The notes: generated by a model from the letters alone, not told the origin. A DNA stretch of 64,000 nucleotides from DASXRA01 sp963737425 (GCA_963737425.1 CAVTSX010000009.1:248001-312000); one strand, 5' to 3'. Positions 33,777 through 43,684 are shown, numbered from the stretch's first letter. A program made the numbers and translations.

Positions 33777-34007
33777 ATGTCGTATCTCGAGCTACGCGAA
33801 CGCCTCCTTGTAGAACACGAGCGTTTCGTATCGACTATCCGCATCTCGGTCGGCGTGGCATCCAACTTCGCCGACGTGTTCCGCTTCATGTGCTTCCTGC
33901 AGAGATTCGTCGACCGGTCCGTCAACGAGATCGGACGAGCCGACCTCGCAAGGGAGTCCACCCGCCCGCTCGGGCACCGCGAAGGGGTTCAGTCATGTCG
34001 TACCTGA
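33777..34007 (+). CDS. possible small protein of unknown function
   Basis: A 76-residue open frame with coding-like GC at third positions in its second half (SVGVASNFADVFRFMCFLQR). It overlaps the start of the DUF4395 gene by 13 bases in another frame. There is no clear ribosome site. The stretch 33537-33776 before it shows nothing. It may be a gene fragment or spurious. Confidence 0.3.
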   Translation: MSYLELRERLLVEHERFVSTIRISVGVASNFADVFRFMCFLQRFVDRSVNEIGRADLARESTRPLGHREGVQSCRT

Positions 34008-34600
34008 CCGCTGGCGAGACCATCGAGGGCCTCACCGTTGACGGCGAGCGAGTGCGCGCGGCCGTGGTCAACGAACACCAGGTGCGCGCGGCCGCCGGCC
34101 TGACGATGGCCACCGGCGCCGTGGCGTTCGTGTACGCCTACTTCGAGAAGCGGTACCTGCCATTGCAGGTCGTGTCGACGATCTTCTTCGTCGAGTTCGC
34201 CATCCGGGTGACCGCAGGGCTCAAGTACAGCCCGGCCGGCATCGTCGCGGGCGTCATGACTCGGCGCCTGCCGCCGGACTGGGTCTCGGCCAAGCCGAAG
34301 CGGTTCGCGTGGACGCTCGGCATGACCATGTCCGGCGCGATGATGATCATCACGAACAGCGGCATCCGAGGTTGGCTCCCGCGCTCGATCTGCTTGGTCT
34401 GCCTGGTGTTGATGTGGCTCGAATCGGTGCTCGGTCTGTGCCTGGGCTGCGAGATTCACGGCCTGCTGGTACGACGCGGCTTGGTGTGCAAGGACGAGGC
34501 GTACGAGATCTGCGCGCATGGTGCCTGCGAGGTCGTCCCCGGAGAGCGGACTGCGGCCCCGACGCCAGCACGCGAGCAGCGGCGATACTTCGTTCGCTAG
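33995..34600 (+). CDS. DUF4395 membrane protein
   Basis: A 201-residue integral membrane protein with about four hydrophobic segments. It begins MSYLTAGETIEGLTVDGERV, and its C-terminal half contains CLVCLVLMWLESVLGLCLGC, CKDEAYEICAHGAC. The paired cysteines and the length match DUF4395. This family is often found near thioredoxins or sulfur-transfer proteins and is suspected of a thiol role, but none is adjacent here. The AAGGGG site before the ATG supports the start. Confidence 0.8.
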   Translation: MSYLTAGETIEGLTVDGERVRAAVVNEHQVRAAAGLTMATGAVAFVYAYFEKRYLPLQVVSTIFFVEFAIRVTAGLKYSPAGIVAGVMTRRLPPDWVSAKPKRFAWTLGMTMSGAMMIITNSGIRGWLPRSICLVCLVLMWLESVLGLCLGCEIHGLLVRRGLVCKDEAYEICAHGACEVVPGERTAAPTPAREQRRYFVR

Positions 34601-34621
34601 AGGGGTGTCGGCGCCCGCTCT

Positions 34622-34702
34622 GGTCGGCCCGGTCAGCCCGGTCGGCCCGGTCGGCCCGGTCAGCCCGGTCGCCCGGTCAGCCCGGTCGGCCGGGTCGGCC
34701 TG
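34622..34702. repeat. nine-base tandem tract GGTCGGCCC / GGTCAGCCC
   Basis: About nine units alternate G and A at position five. One unit is shortened by two bases near 34670. The tract follows the DUF4395 stop by 21 bases. Confidence 0.85.
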
Positions 34703-34739
34703 CCAGCGCGTCCAGACTTCCCGTCGGGTGCAGTCGCAG

Positions 34740-34799
34740 GTGGGCAGTTACGCCACAGGTGGGCACTAACAACTGCCCACCCACCGCCAAACTGCCCAC
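34740..34799. repeat. GTGGGCA palindromic element, family B copy 1
   Basis: Two direct units (GTGGGCAGTTACGCC, then GTGGGCACTA) are followed by two inverted ones (AACTGCCCAC twice), ready to fold into a hairpin. Related copies are at 44212, 52141 and 56079. Confidence 0.9.
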
Positions 34800-34872
34800 G
34801 CGGGGACGCCCACCGGGCGAGGGACGCGCCAAACGGCCCACCCACGCAGGACACGGTTCGCCCGCCCGCGAA

Positions 34873-34892
34873 CAATATGCCTTTCGTGGCAT
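34873..34892. promoter_or_regulatory. palindrome ATATGCC-N6-GGCATAT
   Basis: A perfect seven-plus-seven inverted repeat about 95 bases before the lipoprotein start. It is AT-richer than its surroundings. It could be an operator, but nothing confirms this. Confidence 0.35.
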
Positions 34893-34986
34893 ATCTCCCA
34901 GTCGCATGGGCTCGCGCCGAGCGCGCCTCACGGCGTGGGACATGATCGTCAACCGCCATCGGATGATCTTTCCCGCGGAGTTCTCT

Positions 34987-35651
34987 GTGCGTACCCGTGT
35001 CCCGTTGACGGTGACGGCCGGTATCGAGGCGATGTTGCTCGCGGCCTGCGGCAGTTCCGGCGGCGGTAGCAGTTCGAACCCGCCGGCTTCGTCGGCCCCG
35101 ATCAGCGCCCCTGGCTCGATGTCTGCGCCCGACTCGGCGTCGACGGACGGCAATGTGCCCACCGACGGCGGCAGCTCCGCAGCCTCGGACGCGCCCCACA
35201 GCGCCTCATCCGTGTCGGTGAACAAGAGCCTCGCCGACCCCGAAATGGGCAACAAGGCAACTGTCATCAAGTACATCCGCGGCTACGAGCCGTCGGCCGC
35301 CGCGAAGTCGAAGTACTCCGCCCTCGCCGACGAGCAGATCATTCTCGTCGACGTGAGCGTCACGGCAAGCAGCAAGTACTACGACAGCGTGGGCGCCGAC
35401 TCGTTCTACCTCACCGGCACCTCGAGGGGCATCGACCAGGCCAGCACGACCATCCTCGACGACGAGATCAGGGCTGCGGGCCACCCGCCCCTTCCCGACG
35501 CCGAGACCGGCAAGACCGCCACCGGATGGGTCGTGTTCACGCCGGCAAGGACGACATCAGCAAGCTCGTCCTGCGCTACAAGCGGGTCGCCGCCAGCACG
35601 TCGGACGGCAAGGACATCCCGGCGGAGAGCTTCGACATCCCGCTCGCCTGA
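34987..35651 (+). pseudogene. frameshifted lipoprotein (DUF4352-like)
   Basis: A GTG start with GGAG upstream opens a lipoprotein signal ending LLAACGSS (lipobox). A Ser/Gly/Pro-rich linker and an Ig-like domain resembling DUF4352 follow (KATVIKYIRGYEPS, LADEQIILVDVSV). After TGWVVFTPA near 35550 the frame must shift by one to read GKDDISKLVLRYKRVAAST and a natural end (FDIPLA) with a stop at 35651. Without the shift the frame runs on into unrelated sequence. It is either a recent deletion or a sequencing error. Confidence 0.7.
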
Positions 35652-35731
35652 CCAGCCGGCAGATCGACATCGATCGAGACAGACAACGGCCGGGCGATCA
35701 TCTCCGATCGCCCGGCCGAGTCGCGTACAAC

Positions 35732-38700
35732 TCAAGAACCGATGCGCCACGCCCGGTCGATCTGCTGGGTGAGCCGGTTGCCGGCCGCATCCGTGGCGAC
35801 GACGCGCACCGTCGCGAAACCGGGTGCTGCCGCCGCAGGCATCATCGCCCGGAACTGCCCGTGCGCCGATTGCACCGGCGCATTCGACCAGGTCGTCCCG
35901 TCGTCGTATGACACCTGAGCGGTCACGGTGAACCGGCCCGGCCCAGTTGCTCCGGGCTGGTAGGCCGGCGTGATCGTCAACGGGTATGCCGTGCCGGACG
36001 GCACCTCGTTGTAGCCGTTCGCGTCGATGTCGTACTGCAACTGCACGAGCGGGAGCACGGTACGCGGACTGCTCGAGCGAGCCGACTCGAAGCGCCAGGT
36101 CGACTCGGTCCGCACCGATGTGTCGACGAAGTTGTTGCTGCCGTTCTGGACCGACAGGGACAGCTCGTATTCGGCCCGGTCGGCCGGAACCGTGAACTGC
36201 GCAACGGGCCACGTGGCCTTGCCGACAACCTCGCCGCCACGGCGCAGTTCCAGTTCGGACGTATCGCCGAGCTGGTTCTGGATGAAGCCGTAGCGGGTTC
36301 CGCCGTAGTAGTAGTGCGGGATGACCATGCGGATCGCATCGCGGAACCTCGCCACGGGCGCTCCGCCCTGTTCGGCACCGGCGATCGGTGGCACGCCGGG
36401 AGCGACCAGCGGCCCCCACCACAGCTGATGGTCGGTGTCGCCGGCCTTGTACTGGTGCGAATCCGACCAGGTCCAGTACATGTTGGCGAGCATGTGGGGG
36501 TGGGCGAACCGTTGCCAGGAAACGCCGTTCGTCGACAGGTACTCCGTTCGCACGACCGGGCCGTTTCGCGGCATCGACATCGAGTCGCCGAGACCGACGT
36601 CGCCGACATGCGGAATCCACGACTCGTTGTCGACCATGCGCGCCGAGTTCTGCCGGTAGTCAGACACCACCGTGGCGAGCGAGCGTTGATCCACGTGGTA
36701 CGTGGGCCGGCTCGGCAGCGCGGACTCCGGGAACACCAGCTCGTAGTTGTACGTGGAGTCCGAGAGCCCGGTGACGTCCAGGGTCAGCGCCGGGTTCGCC
36801 GCGAGTGCCGCGCGTAGCTGGGCACCGGCTGCCTGGTCGAGGCGGTAGGTCGGCAGGCCCTGCGGCCGGAACAGGTCCTCCCGCCAGGGTCCCGGCTGCG
36901 TGTTCTGGATCATCAACAGAGTTGCGCCAGCAGCCTTGGCCGCGAGGACCTGCGCGAGCATGCCCGCATCGCTGCGGGTGACCAGAGCGATCTTCCCCCG
37001 CGCATCGACGGCGGCGAACTCGTCAGCGGTGCCGGTACCGGCGTAGACCAGCGGAAGGGTACGGCTGCCGACGAATGGGTCGTGGGCGGACGCGAAACTG
37101 GCGTTCGGCGACACCCGCACGCCGCCGGATATCCGCGCGGTGAGCATCGGCTGCGTCAGCTGCCACTGCGTGGTGAAGGCGAAGCTTCCCTCGCGGGCCT
37201 TCTTGCCCGCGATCACGTAGAGCTGCTGCCCGTACGTCCCGTTGGGGCCCCACGCCGTCAGCGACCGGCCGCCGACCGTTCGCGTCCACATCGACCCCCA
37301 GGATTCGAGGTCGGCCTCGCGCGGTGTGTCGACCTTGGCCGGGTTACCGTCGCGCGCGTCGTAGTTCAGCACCAGGTCCGAGTGGACGCTCTGGTCCAGG
37401 TCACTGGCGACGGTCTGGGTGGGTGCGAGGAACTGGCTCTCCCCCATCGTCGTCATCAGGGTGTACGTGCCGTCGGGGACCTGTGTGGTAGCCGTCCCGT
37501 CCACCACGAACGCCCGGGTGTACTCGCCGGTGTCCTCGTTCCACACGTCGACGGTGCCGAAGGCCGGCTTGCCCGAGCGGTCAACGGCATTCACGGTGAT
37601 CGTGCGCGACGGTCCGTCGACGGCGAAGGAGATGACGCTGTGCACGTCGTTGTGCGGACCCTCGGCAACGAGTTGCCCGCCGTAGATGCCGGAGCCGGTC
37701 TGACCGGGAGAGAGCGTCACCCGGGCGCTTGCCGTGCCATGAGCCGGAACGGAAAGGGTGTTGCGGTCGAACGCCAGGTGCGGTTTCACGTTCTCGTCGA
37801 CTCCGCTGCCCCGCACCTCGGCCGAGAGCCGCAGCGTGATGGCCTTGCCCGTCGGATTCGAGTACGTGACGGTGCGGGTCACCGGGCTGGCGTCCTGCGC
37901 GACGTGGCCGAGCGACAGGACCGCCTGGTCGACGGTCACCGGGTCGGCAACCGCCGCCGCCACGTCGACCCGTCCGGCGCCCTGGAACGTGACCGGCTGA
38001 TCAGCCAGGGTCTTGCTGGTAGCGACCAGTTGCGCCTTGAGCTCAGCGGCGGTCCAGGACTGGTGCTCCTGGGCCAGGATCGCAGCCGCTCCGGCGACGT
38101 GCGGCGTCGCCATCGAGGTGCCGCTCAGCGTGGTGTAGTAGCTGTCGAGCAGGTTGCCTTCCGACGTGCCGGCGGCCCGTGCCGACACGACGTCGACGCC
38201 CGGCGCGACGACCTCCGGCTTGACCGCCATGTCGCCGAAGCGCGGACCGCGCGAGGAGAACGAGGCGGCGTGATCGCTGCCATCCACGGCGCCCACCGTC
38301 AGCGCGAGGTCCGCGCTGCCGGGCGAGGTCACCGTCTGCTCCCCCGGCCCGGAGTTGCCGGCCGCGACCACGAACAGCGCCCCGGTGCTCGCGCTCAGCT
38401 GGTTGAGCGCCTGGCTCATCGGGTCCGTGCCGTCGCTGATCCCGGGGGTGCCGAGGCTCATGCTGATGACGTCGGCGCCGGACTCGGCCGCCCACTGCAT
38501 GCCCGCGATGATCTGGTCCTCGGGCCCGTTGCCGTCGTTGTCGAGCACCTTGCCGATCCAGAGGTCGGCGCCCGGTGCGACGCCCTCGTACGCGCCACCC
38601 GATGCCTTGCCCGTGCCCGCGATCGTCGCCGCGACATGGGTGCCGTGCCCGTTGCCGTCGACGGCCGTCTCACCGGGCGGGTCCTGGTCGGTGGAGAAGT

Positions 38701-39532
38701 TGTGCTCCTTCGTGACGCGGCCGGCGAGGTCGGGATGGGTCGGGTCGTAGCCGGTGTCGAGCACGGCGACGTGCACGCCCTTGCCGTTGTAGCCGGCCGC
38801 CCACGCCTCCGGCGCGCCGATCTGCGACACGCCGGCTTGCGCCGTGGCCTTCACCATCCCGTTGAGCCAGACCCGGCCGGCGGTGGCGAACCGGGCATCC
38901 GTCGCATTGGCCGCCGCGGCGTGTGGCCCGCGCAGCGAGTCCCAGACGGTACGGATCCGCGGCTTCTCGGCGGTCACCGAGACGCTGGCGATGCTGTCCA
39001 GCGTGCGCACCTTGCGCGCTCCGGTCGGCACGGCCGGCACTGCGCCCGACGGGCCACCGCGCGACTGCAGCAGCAGCGGCAGCGAGCTTTGCGCCTCGTC
39101 GGACAACCCCTGCTTGGCGAGCAGCGTGACGTTGAACAGGTTCTGGTCCAGCGCCCCGGACTTCAGGTACGGCGCGGCCTCGGCCGGCACGACGTGCACG
39201 TGGCCGTCCTGCTCGTAGATCTGGGGCGAGCGCTGCGTGCCGTCCGGCTGGGCGGGCTTCTCGATCCACGCGGACTGCTGGCCGCCGGGCGCGATCTGCA
39301 GGATGACGACGTCGCCGGTGAGCAGCGTGACCTCGTGGGTCTCACCGGCACCCGTTGTGGGCGATCCGCCCGCCAGTGGCTGGGCCGAACCGGAACCGCC
39401 GGCCGGTGCCGGCGAGGCGCCCGCGGTCGGCGGCACCACCGGCGCCACCAGGGCGGCCACCGCGAGCACCGCCGTCGTCAGCGCCCCGAGGCGATGTCGT
39501 TGAACGGCGCTGGAGAAGCGATTGCTGCGCAT
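35732..39532 (-). CDS. secreted S8 subtilisin-family peptidase
   Basis: A 1266-residue exported subtilase. The ATG at 39532 follows AGAGGAC and begins a signal peptide. An earlier in-frame ATG lacks this. The propeptide runs to about 220. The catalytic triad is complete: Asp259 (LDTGYDP), His296 (NGHGTHVA) and Ser473 (GTSMATPHVAG), with AAGNSG for the oxyanion Asn. A PA-like insert (AAKAAGATLLMIQN) and Ig-like C-terminal domains follow. It should degrade extracellular protein. The gene is monocistronic, with a 345-base region upstream. This is the second giant exported peptidase in the window. Confidence 0.92.
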   Translation of the reverse strand: MRSNRFSSAVQRHRLGALTTAVLAVAALVAPVVPPTAGASPAPAGGSGSAQPLAGGSPTTGAGETHEVTLLTGDVVILQIAPGGQQSAWIEKPAQPDGTQRSPQIYEQDGHVHVVPAEAAPYLKSGALDQNLFNVTLLAKQGLSDEAQSSLPLLLQSRGGPSGAVPAVPTGARKVRTLDSIASVSVTAEKPRIRTVWDSLRGPHAAAANATDARFATAGRVWLNGMVKATAQAGVSQIGAPEAWAAGYNGKGVHVAVLDTGYDPTHPDLAGRVTKEHNFSTDQDPPGETAVDGNGHGTHVAATIAGTGKASGGAYEGVAPGADLWIGKVLDNDGNGPEDQIIAGMQWAAESGADVISMSLGTPGISDGTDPMSQALNQLSASTGALFVVAAGNSGPGEQTVTSPGSADLALTVGAVDGSDHAASFSSRGPRFGDMAVKPEVVAPGVDVVSARAAGTSEGNLLDSYYTTLSGTSMATPHVAGAAAILAQEHQSWTAAELKAQLVATSKTLADQPVTFQGAGRVDVAAAVADPVTVDQAVLSLGHVAQDASPVTRTVTYSNPTGKAITLRLSAEVRGSGVDENVKPHLAFDRNTLSVPAHGTASARVTLSPGQTGSGIYGGQLVAEGPHNDVHSVISFAVDGPSRTITVNAVDRSGKPAFGTVDVWNEDTGEYTRAFVVDGTATTQVPDGTYTLMTTMGESQFLAPTQTVASDLDQSVHSDLVLNYDARDGNPAKVDTPREADLESWGSMWTRTVGGRSLTAWGPNGTYGQQLYVIAGKKAREGSFAFTTQWQLTQPMLTARISGGVRVSPNASFASAHDPFVGSRTLPLVYAGTGTADEFAAVDARGKIALVTRSDAGMLAQVLAAKAAGATLLMIQNTQPGPWREDLFRPQGLPTYRLDQAAGAQLRAALAANPALTLDVTGLSDSTYNYELVFPESALPSRPTYHVDQRSLATVVSDYRQNSARMVDNESWIPHVGDVGLGDSMSMPRNGPVVRTEYLSTNGVSWQRFAHPHMLANMYWTWSDSHQYKAGDTDHQLWWGPLVAPGVPPIAGAEQGGAPVARFRDAIRMVIPHYYYGGTRYGFIQNQLGDTSELELRRGGEVVGKATWPVAQFTVPADRAEYELSLSVQNGSNNFVDTSVRTESTWRFESARSSSPRTVLPLVQLQYDIDANGYNEVPSGTAYPLTITPAYQPGATGPGRFTVTAQVSYDDGTTWSNAPVQSAHGQFRAMMPAAAAPGFATVRVVATDAAGNRLTQQIDRAWRIGS

Positions 39533-39878
39533 GTCCTCTGTCCTCTGTCCGCGTTGGATGCGACGGCCTGGCCGCGGCATCATCGTGACGATCGCCGGCA
39601 AGTGTTGCGATCGGTCGGATCACCCACTTTTTGCCGCGAGCCCCTACAACCGCTCCCAGCGGCCGCCGCCGCGATCGTCGCGGGCTGGGGGATCCTGGCC
39701 ATCCGGACGGCCGGGCCGTCGATCGATCGGGCCGCTCACGGGCGGCTCGTCACGGGCCCCCGGCGATGCCCGGTGATCGTCTCCGGGCCCCGGCTCGTTC
39801 GCAGACTCGTCCATCCGCAACACACTTGCGGACGCGCGGGCGCCATGCGATTGAGCAGATCACCCAATTCAGCTGCGG
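39533..39878. other. upstream region of the S8 peptidase, no gene seen
   Basis: 346 bases between the start of the subtilase gene and the 3' end of the LuxR-family gene (both minus strand). It should carry the subtilase promoter and the end of the upstream transcript. No clear hairpin or operator was recognised. Confidence 0.6.
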
Positions 39879-42794
39879 TTACGCAGTGGGCAGATCGGTA
39901 ACGGCGATTGCGAGCGCGGTTCGGGACGTGACGCCGAGCTTGCGCATCGCGGCACTGAGGTGGCGGTCGACCGTGCGCGGGGACAGGAACAGCTCCTCGG
40001 CTATCTGCCGATTGGTGAGTCCCTGCGCGACGAGACGCGCAACTTCCTGTTCGCGCGGTGAGAGCTGGTTGCCGTATCCGCGACGCCCGCCGCGCCAGGC
40101 CCGCGCAACCTCGACGCCGTGGCTGCGCAGCAGCTTCGCGATCCGGTCAGCATCCCAGCTGGCGGCTTGCTCATGCAGGCGCCGCTGCACGGATTCGAGC
40201 CGGGTCAAGGCACGATCCTTGTCGCCTGATGCCAGTTCGACGCGCGCTTGGCGCTCCAAGGCGAGCAGTTCGAGATAGGGGCGCGGCAGTTGTGACCACC
40301 GCAAGGCCGCCGCGGCGAAGTGCGCTGTGGCATCGGCGAGCCGGCCGCGGGCCGACGCCACGATTCCCCGGCCGATCACGAGTGCCGTTTCCGGTGCGGG
40401 CATGTTCGACGTCCGGTCCAGACCGGCCGCGAACGCTGCTACGAGCTCGTCGGCCTCGTCCAGGTTGCCCACCTGCGCCAGCGCATCGAGACGGACCACC
40501 ACGACCTCGCTGGCCCACAACCACATCTGCTTGCGCATGACGGTGTCCAGAGCCGAGGCCGTGATCGTCAGCGCTGCCTCGGCGTTCCCGTCGGCCAGAT
40601 GTAGACGGGCCAATGCGGCCGCCGGGGAGAGCTGCCCGTCGGCCACCCCGCGCCGCACCGCTTCGTCGAGCACCGCTTCGAGCTCCGTCTGCGCGCGATT
40701 CCGGTCGCCGGTGACGGTCTGCAGCATGGCCAGGGTGCCGCGGGCCTCCAGCCGCGCCTCGGGCAGGGTCTCGTCCTCGCCGGCGAGCGCGCGGATGCGA
40801 TCGGCCAGGCCGTCCCAACGCCCGCCCAACCAGTCGAGATAGGCGCTGGTCAGCCAGGCCGAGTTCAGCAGCCGGCGATAACCCGTCTTCTCCATGAGAG
40901 CCGCGGCCTCGTCCAGACGCTGCCGGGACTCGCGGTCGCGGCCCCACGCGATTCCGACGTGACCGGTGTTCATCAGCAACCGGGCGACCTGCCGTTGCTC
41001 GAACAGGGTGGTCACGGACTCGCGCAGCTTCCACGGCGCGTCCCAGTCGGAGTCCTGGCCGAGCATCAGCCGCACGCTGGCCTGATCGACCTCGAGCAGG
41101 ATCCGCTCGGCCGGATCGGACACCTGCGGCAGCAGGTCTTCGGCGCGGTCGAGCCACGCGACGTGGCGATCCGCGGACCATTCCCGCCCGCGCGGCCAGG
41201 CCAGCGAAATCATCGCCCGGGCCGCCAGTTCCGGCTTGCCGGCGAGCGGCGGAAGCGCCAGTTCGGTCTGCTCGGCGGCCGAATCGAACTCGCCCAACTG
41301 CAGCAGCAACCGGCCCAGCAGCAGGCGGATCTCGGCCAGCTCTGCGGACGGGCCGGGCTCCAGCTCCAAGACGGTGCGTAACGCGGCAACGACCCGGTCG
41401 CCGAGTTCGCCCAACCCTGCGACACCCCAGGTCGCCGCTTCGGCAAGCTTTCGCCCTACTGCGACCTGCCGTGCGCGCGGATGCTCGGGATGCGAAACGA
41501 GCTCCAGGAGAAGCAGGATTGCGGCGTGGTCGTCGCCGGCCTTGAGCGCGAGATCGGCGGCCTCCTCGCCGTACACGCTCCACGCCGCGAAGTCGTTGGC
41601 CTCTCTGAAATGACGATGGAGCCGCGCCGGTTGAGCGGACGTCGATTCCTCTAGCGCCTTTCCGGCGCGCTGATGCAGCCGGCGCCGCTCAGAGACCGGG
41701 ATGGAACCCTCGACGGCCTGCGCGGCGAGCATGTGACGAAACTGGAACCGCCCGGCCTTCACCTCGTGCATCAGGACGGAGTTGAGCGCCTGCGCAAGCG
41801 CCTCTCGCGTCTGCTCGTCGTCCAGTCCGGAAACGTCTGCCAGCAATGACTCTTCGGCCGGCTCGCCGAGCACCGCGGCCGTCCACAACAATTGCTTGGT
41901 ACGTGAGTCGAGCCGCTCGACCCGCTCCAGCACCGAGTCGCGGACGGTCGGCGGCACCTCCAGTTCGTCCACCGCCCGCCGCGCCCACTCCCCCTCGCGC
42001 CACACGATGTCGCCGCGATCGAGCATCACGGCAAGGCTTTCCTGGAGAGCAAGCGGTACCCCGTCGGTCTTGCGGTGCAGGAAGTCCGCGAACGACAAGG
42101 AGACGTCGTCAGTGTCGAACATCGAAACCACCATCTGCCTGGCGGCATCGAGGTTCAGCGGTTCCAGGAACACCCTGGTCTGTGGCATGCGTCGTGAGGA
42201 ACGGGCAGTCATGCGCAGCAGCGGTGAATCAGGCGAGACGTCCGGCGGGCGGCAGGTGAGCACCAGCCGAAGGTTCGGCGGCGGGCTCGCGTTCAGCATC
42301 ATCAGGAATTCCAAGGTCGCGGAATCGGCCCAGTGCACGTCCTCGACCACCATCACCTCGACGCCGAGCTTCGAGACGACCTCGGCCATCGCCCGCAGCA
42401 CCCGGTGTCGAATTGCCTGCGGATCGTCAAGCGGTTCCGGTGCGGGCGGCAAGACGTCGGCCCACTCGGGAAGCAGCGGGCGCAGCGCGCCGGCCAGCGG
42501 GCTCAGGCTGAGGTTCGCCAGCGGTTGTCCGTGCAGTGTCTCGACCAACGGCCCGAGCGGAAATGGCTCGACCAACGGCAGGCACTCGACGTTGATCACT
42601 CGAAGGCCGCGCAGCTGCGGTGATTGCAGGCAGTGGGCCACCAGGCGCGTCTTGCCCATGCCGGCATCGCCTTCGATCAGCACGATCGCGTTCGGTTCGC
42701 CCAGTGCTCGCTCGACGCGCGATTGCTCGGCCTCGCGTCCGACGAAGGCACTCACCGACCTAGCGGGACTAAGACCCTCTCCGGACTTGCTCAC
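39879..42794 (-). CDS. LuxR-family regulator of the large ATP-binding (LAL/MalT-like) type
   Basis: A 971-residue protein. An N-terminal ATPase has Walker A GDAGMGKT near residue 45 and a Walker B-like VMVVEDVHWAD. Tetratricopeptide-like helices fill the middle (residues about 380-880). The C-terminus is a LuxR HTH (LSPREQEVARLVAQGLTNRQ, residues about 905-960). LAL regulators integrate ATP and a ligand to activate pathway genes. It lies directly upstream of the S8 peptidase on the same strand (346-base gap), a plausible but unproven target. Confidence 0.9.
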   Translation of the reverse strand: MSKSGEGLSPARSVSAFVGREAEQSRVERALGEPNAIVLIEGDAGMGKTRLVAHCLQSPQLRGLRVINVECLPLVEPFPLGPLVETLHGQPLANLSLSPLAGALRPLLPEWADVLPPAPEPLDDPQAIRHRVLRAMAEVVSKLGVEVMVVEDVHWADSATLEFLMMLNASPPPNLRLVLTCRPPDVSPDSPLLRMTARSSRRMPQTRVFLEPLNLDAARQMVVSMFDTDDVSLSFADFLHRKTDGVPLALQESLAVMLDRGDIVWREGEWARRAVDELEVPPTVRDSVLERVERLDSRTKQLLWTAAVLGEPAEESLLADVSGLDDEQTREALAQALNSVLMHEVKAGRFQFRHMLAAQAVEGSIPVSERRRLHQRAGKALEESTSAQPARLHRHFREANDFAAWSVYGEEAADLALKAGDDHAAILLLLELVSHPEHPRARQVAVGRKLAEAATWGVAGLGELGDRVVAALRTVLELEPGPSAELAEIRLLLGRLLLQLGEFDSAAEQTELALPPLAGKPELAARAMISLAWPRGREWSADRHVAWLDRAEDLLPQVSDPAERILLEVDQASVRLMLGQDSDWDAPWKLRESVTTLFEQRQVARLLMNTGHVGIAWGRDRESRQRLDEAAALMEKTGYRRLLNSAWLTSAYLDWLGGRWDGLADRIRALAGEDETLPEARLEARGTLAMLQTVTGDRNRAQTELEAVLDEAVRRGVADGQLSPAAALARLHLADGNAEAALTITASALDTVMRKQMWLWASEVVVVRLDALAQVGNLDEADELVAAFAAGLDRTSNMPAPETALVIGRGIVASARGRLADATAHFAAAALRWSQLPRPYLELLALERQARVELASGDKDRALTRLESVQRRLHEQAASWDADRIAKLLRSHGVEVARAWRGGRRGYGNQLSPREQEVARLVAQGLTNRQIAEELFLSPRTVDRHLSAAMRKLGVTSRTALAIAVTDLPTA

Positions 42795-42865
42795 TCGGGC
42801 TTTCCCCTCGCCGCGATCGGCTCCAGCCGCTTAGACAACGTCTGGTTAACATATCGCGGCGCGTA

Positions 42866-42943
42866 ATTCCCGCGGATCGTGCAACTTATTCCCGCGGATC
42901 GTGCAACTTCTTGCGGTGTCAGGGCGCACTGCGTTGCACGATC
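42866..42943. repeat. two direct 22-base copies plus one inverted half
   Basis: ATTCCCGCGGATCGTGCAAC begins at 42866 and again at 42888, the two copies exactly 22 bases long with no gap. GCGTTGCACGATC at 42931 is the inverted complement of their core. The design resembles family B with one inverted unit lost. Confidence 0.8.
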
Positions 42944-43002
42944 GGACGAGCGCGAGCGTCCGCACCGACGTAGCCGCCGACGAGGTCCGCGTTGGCACAT
43001 CC

Positions 43003-43066
43003 ATGATCATCTCTGTCGAAGCCGCGACCAATGGCGACCAATGGCGGATCCGGCAGAGGTGATCAT
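43003..43066. repeat. dispersed hairpin repeat, family A copy 4
   Basis: ATGATCATCTCTG (43003-43015) pairs with CAGAGGTGATCAT (43054-43066), with one wobble in the stem. The loop is longer than in the other copies because ATGGCGACCA is partly duplicated. Confidence 0.85.
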
Positions 43067-43189
43067 GACCCGATGACGAGCGACGGGAGCGCCGCACCCG
43101 GGCCAGGTCCCGAGCGACTGCTGTAGTACTCCGCGATCGACGGGAGAGGCCTTAGCCTGAGCTGATGGCGCGATCCGGAGACGACCACG

Positions 43190-43585
43190 ATGGCTGATGC
43201 GGACGATGTACGCCGCGTAGCGCTGAGCTTGCCGCACGTGGTCGAGATCGACAGCGACGGCTTTGATTTCCGCGTTGCCGACAAGGGTTTCGTGTGGTCT
43301 TACCCCGAGCGCAAGCCGGGCAAGGCACGCGTGATTCGCACCGACATCGCCGTGCTGTACGTCGGCGACGAGGCTGAGAAGCAGGCACTCCTGCTCGGTG
43401 AGCCCGAGGCGTTCTTCACCACGCACGGCTACAACGGCTCACCGCTGGTGATGCTGCGCCTGGCGCGGGTGGACGCCGAGCGGCTGCGCGAGCTCGTCAC
43501 TGACGCCTGGCGGATGCGGGCCCCGGAGTCGATCGTCGACGACCTGGACGATGTGGACGCCGTTTCAGGGGCAGAGCGCGGCTGA
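43190..43585 (+). CDS. MmcQ/YjbR-family protein
   Basis: A 131-residue protein of the MmcQ/YjbR (CyaY-like fold) family. It has RRVALSLPHVVEIDSDGFDF near the start and the C-terminal LVTDAWRMRAPESIVDDL typical of the family. Members are small and widespread, and their biochemical role is unsettled. It stands between a repeat-rich gap and the oligopeptidase remnant. Confidence 0.83.
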   Translation: MADADDVRRVALSLPHVVEIDSDGFDFRVADKGFVWSYPERKPGKARVIRTDIAVLYVGDEAEKQALLLGEPEAFFTTHGYNGSPLVMLRLARVDAERLRELVTDAWRMRAPESIVDDLDDVDAVSGAERG

Positions 43586-43684
43586 AGGGGCGGGCGCGCC
43601 ACGCTGCAGCGACGCGAGCGCCGGTGCCGGCGCTGCTGACATCGACGCGATGCTAGGGCCGATCGACATCACCCAATTGCATTG

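Larger units (their letters stand above)
34601..34986. other. gene-free, repeat-dense gap before a lipoprotein gene
   Basis: 386 bases holding a nine-base tandem tract, one family B element and a short palindrome, listed separately. No gene is supported. Confidence 0.6.
42795..43189. other. gene-free gap with two repeat elements
   Basis: 395 bases between the divergent starts of the LAL regulator and the MmcQ-like gene. They hold the direct/inverted element at 42866-42943 and family A copy 4. No gene is supported. Confidence 0.6.

Noticed and set aside
37082..39901. 939-codon open frame antisense to the S8 peptidase gene
   Set aside because: High GC keeps the opposite strand open. The translation has low-complexity Arg/Gly/Val composition and no family pattern, while the minus-strand gene has signal peptide and catalytic motifs.
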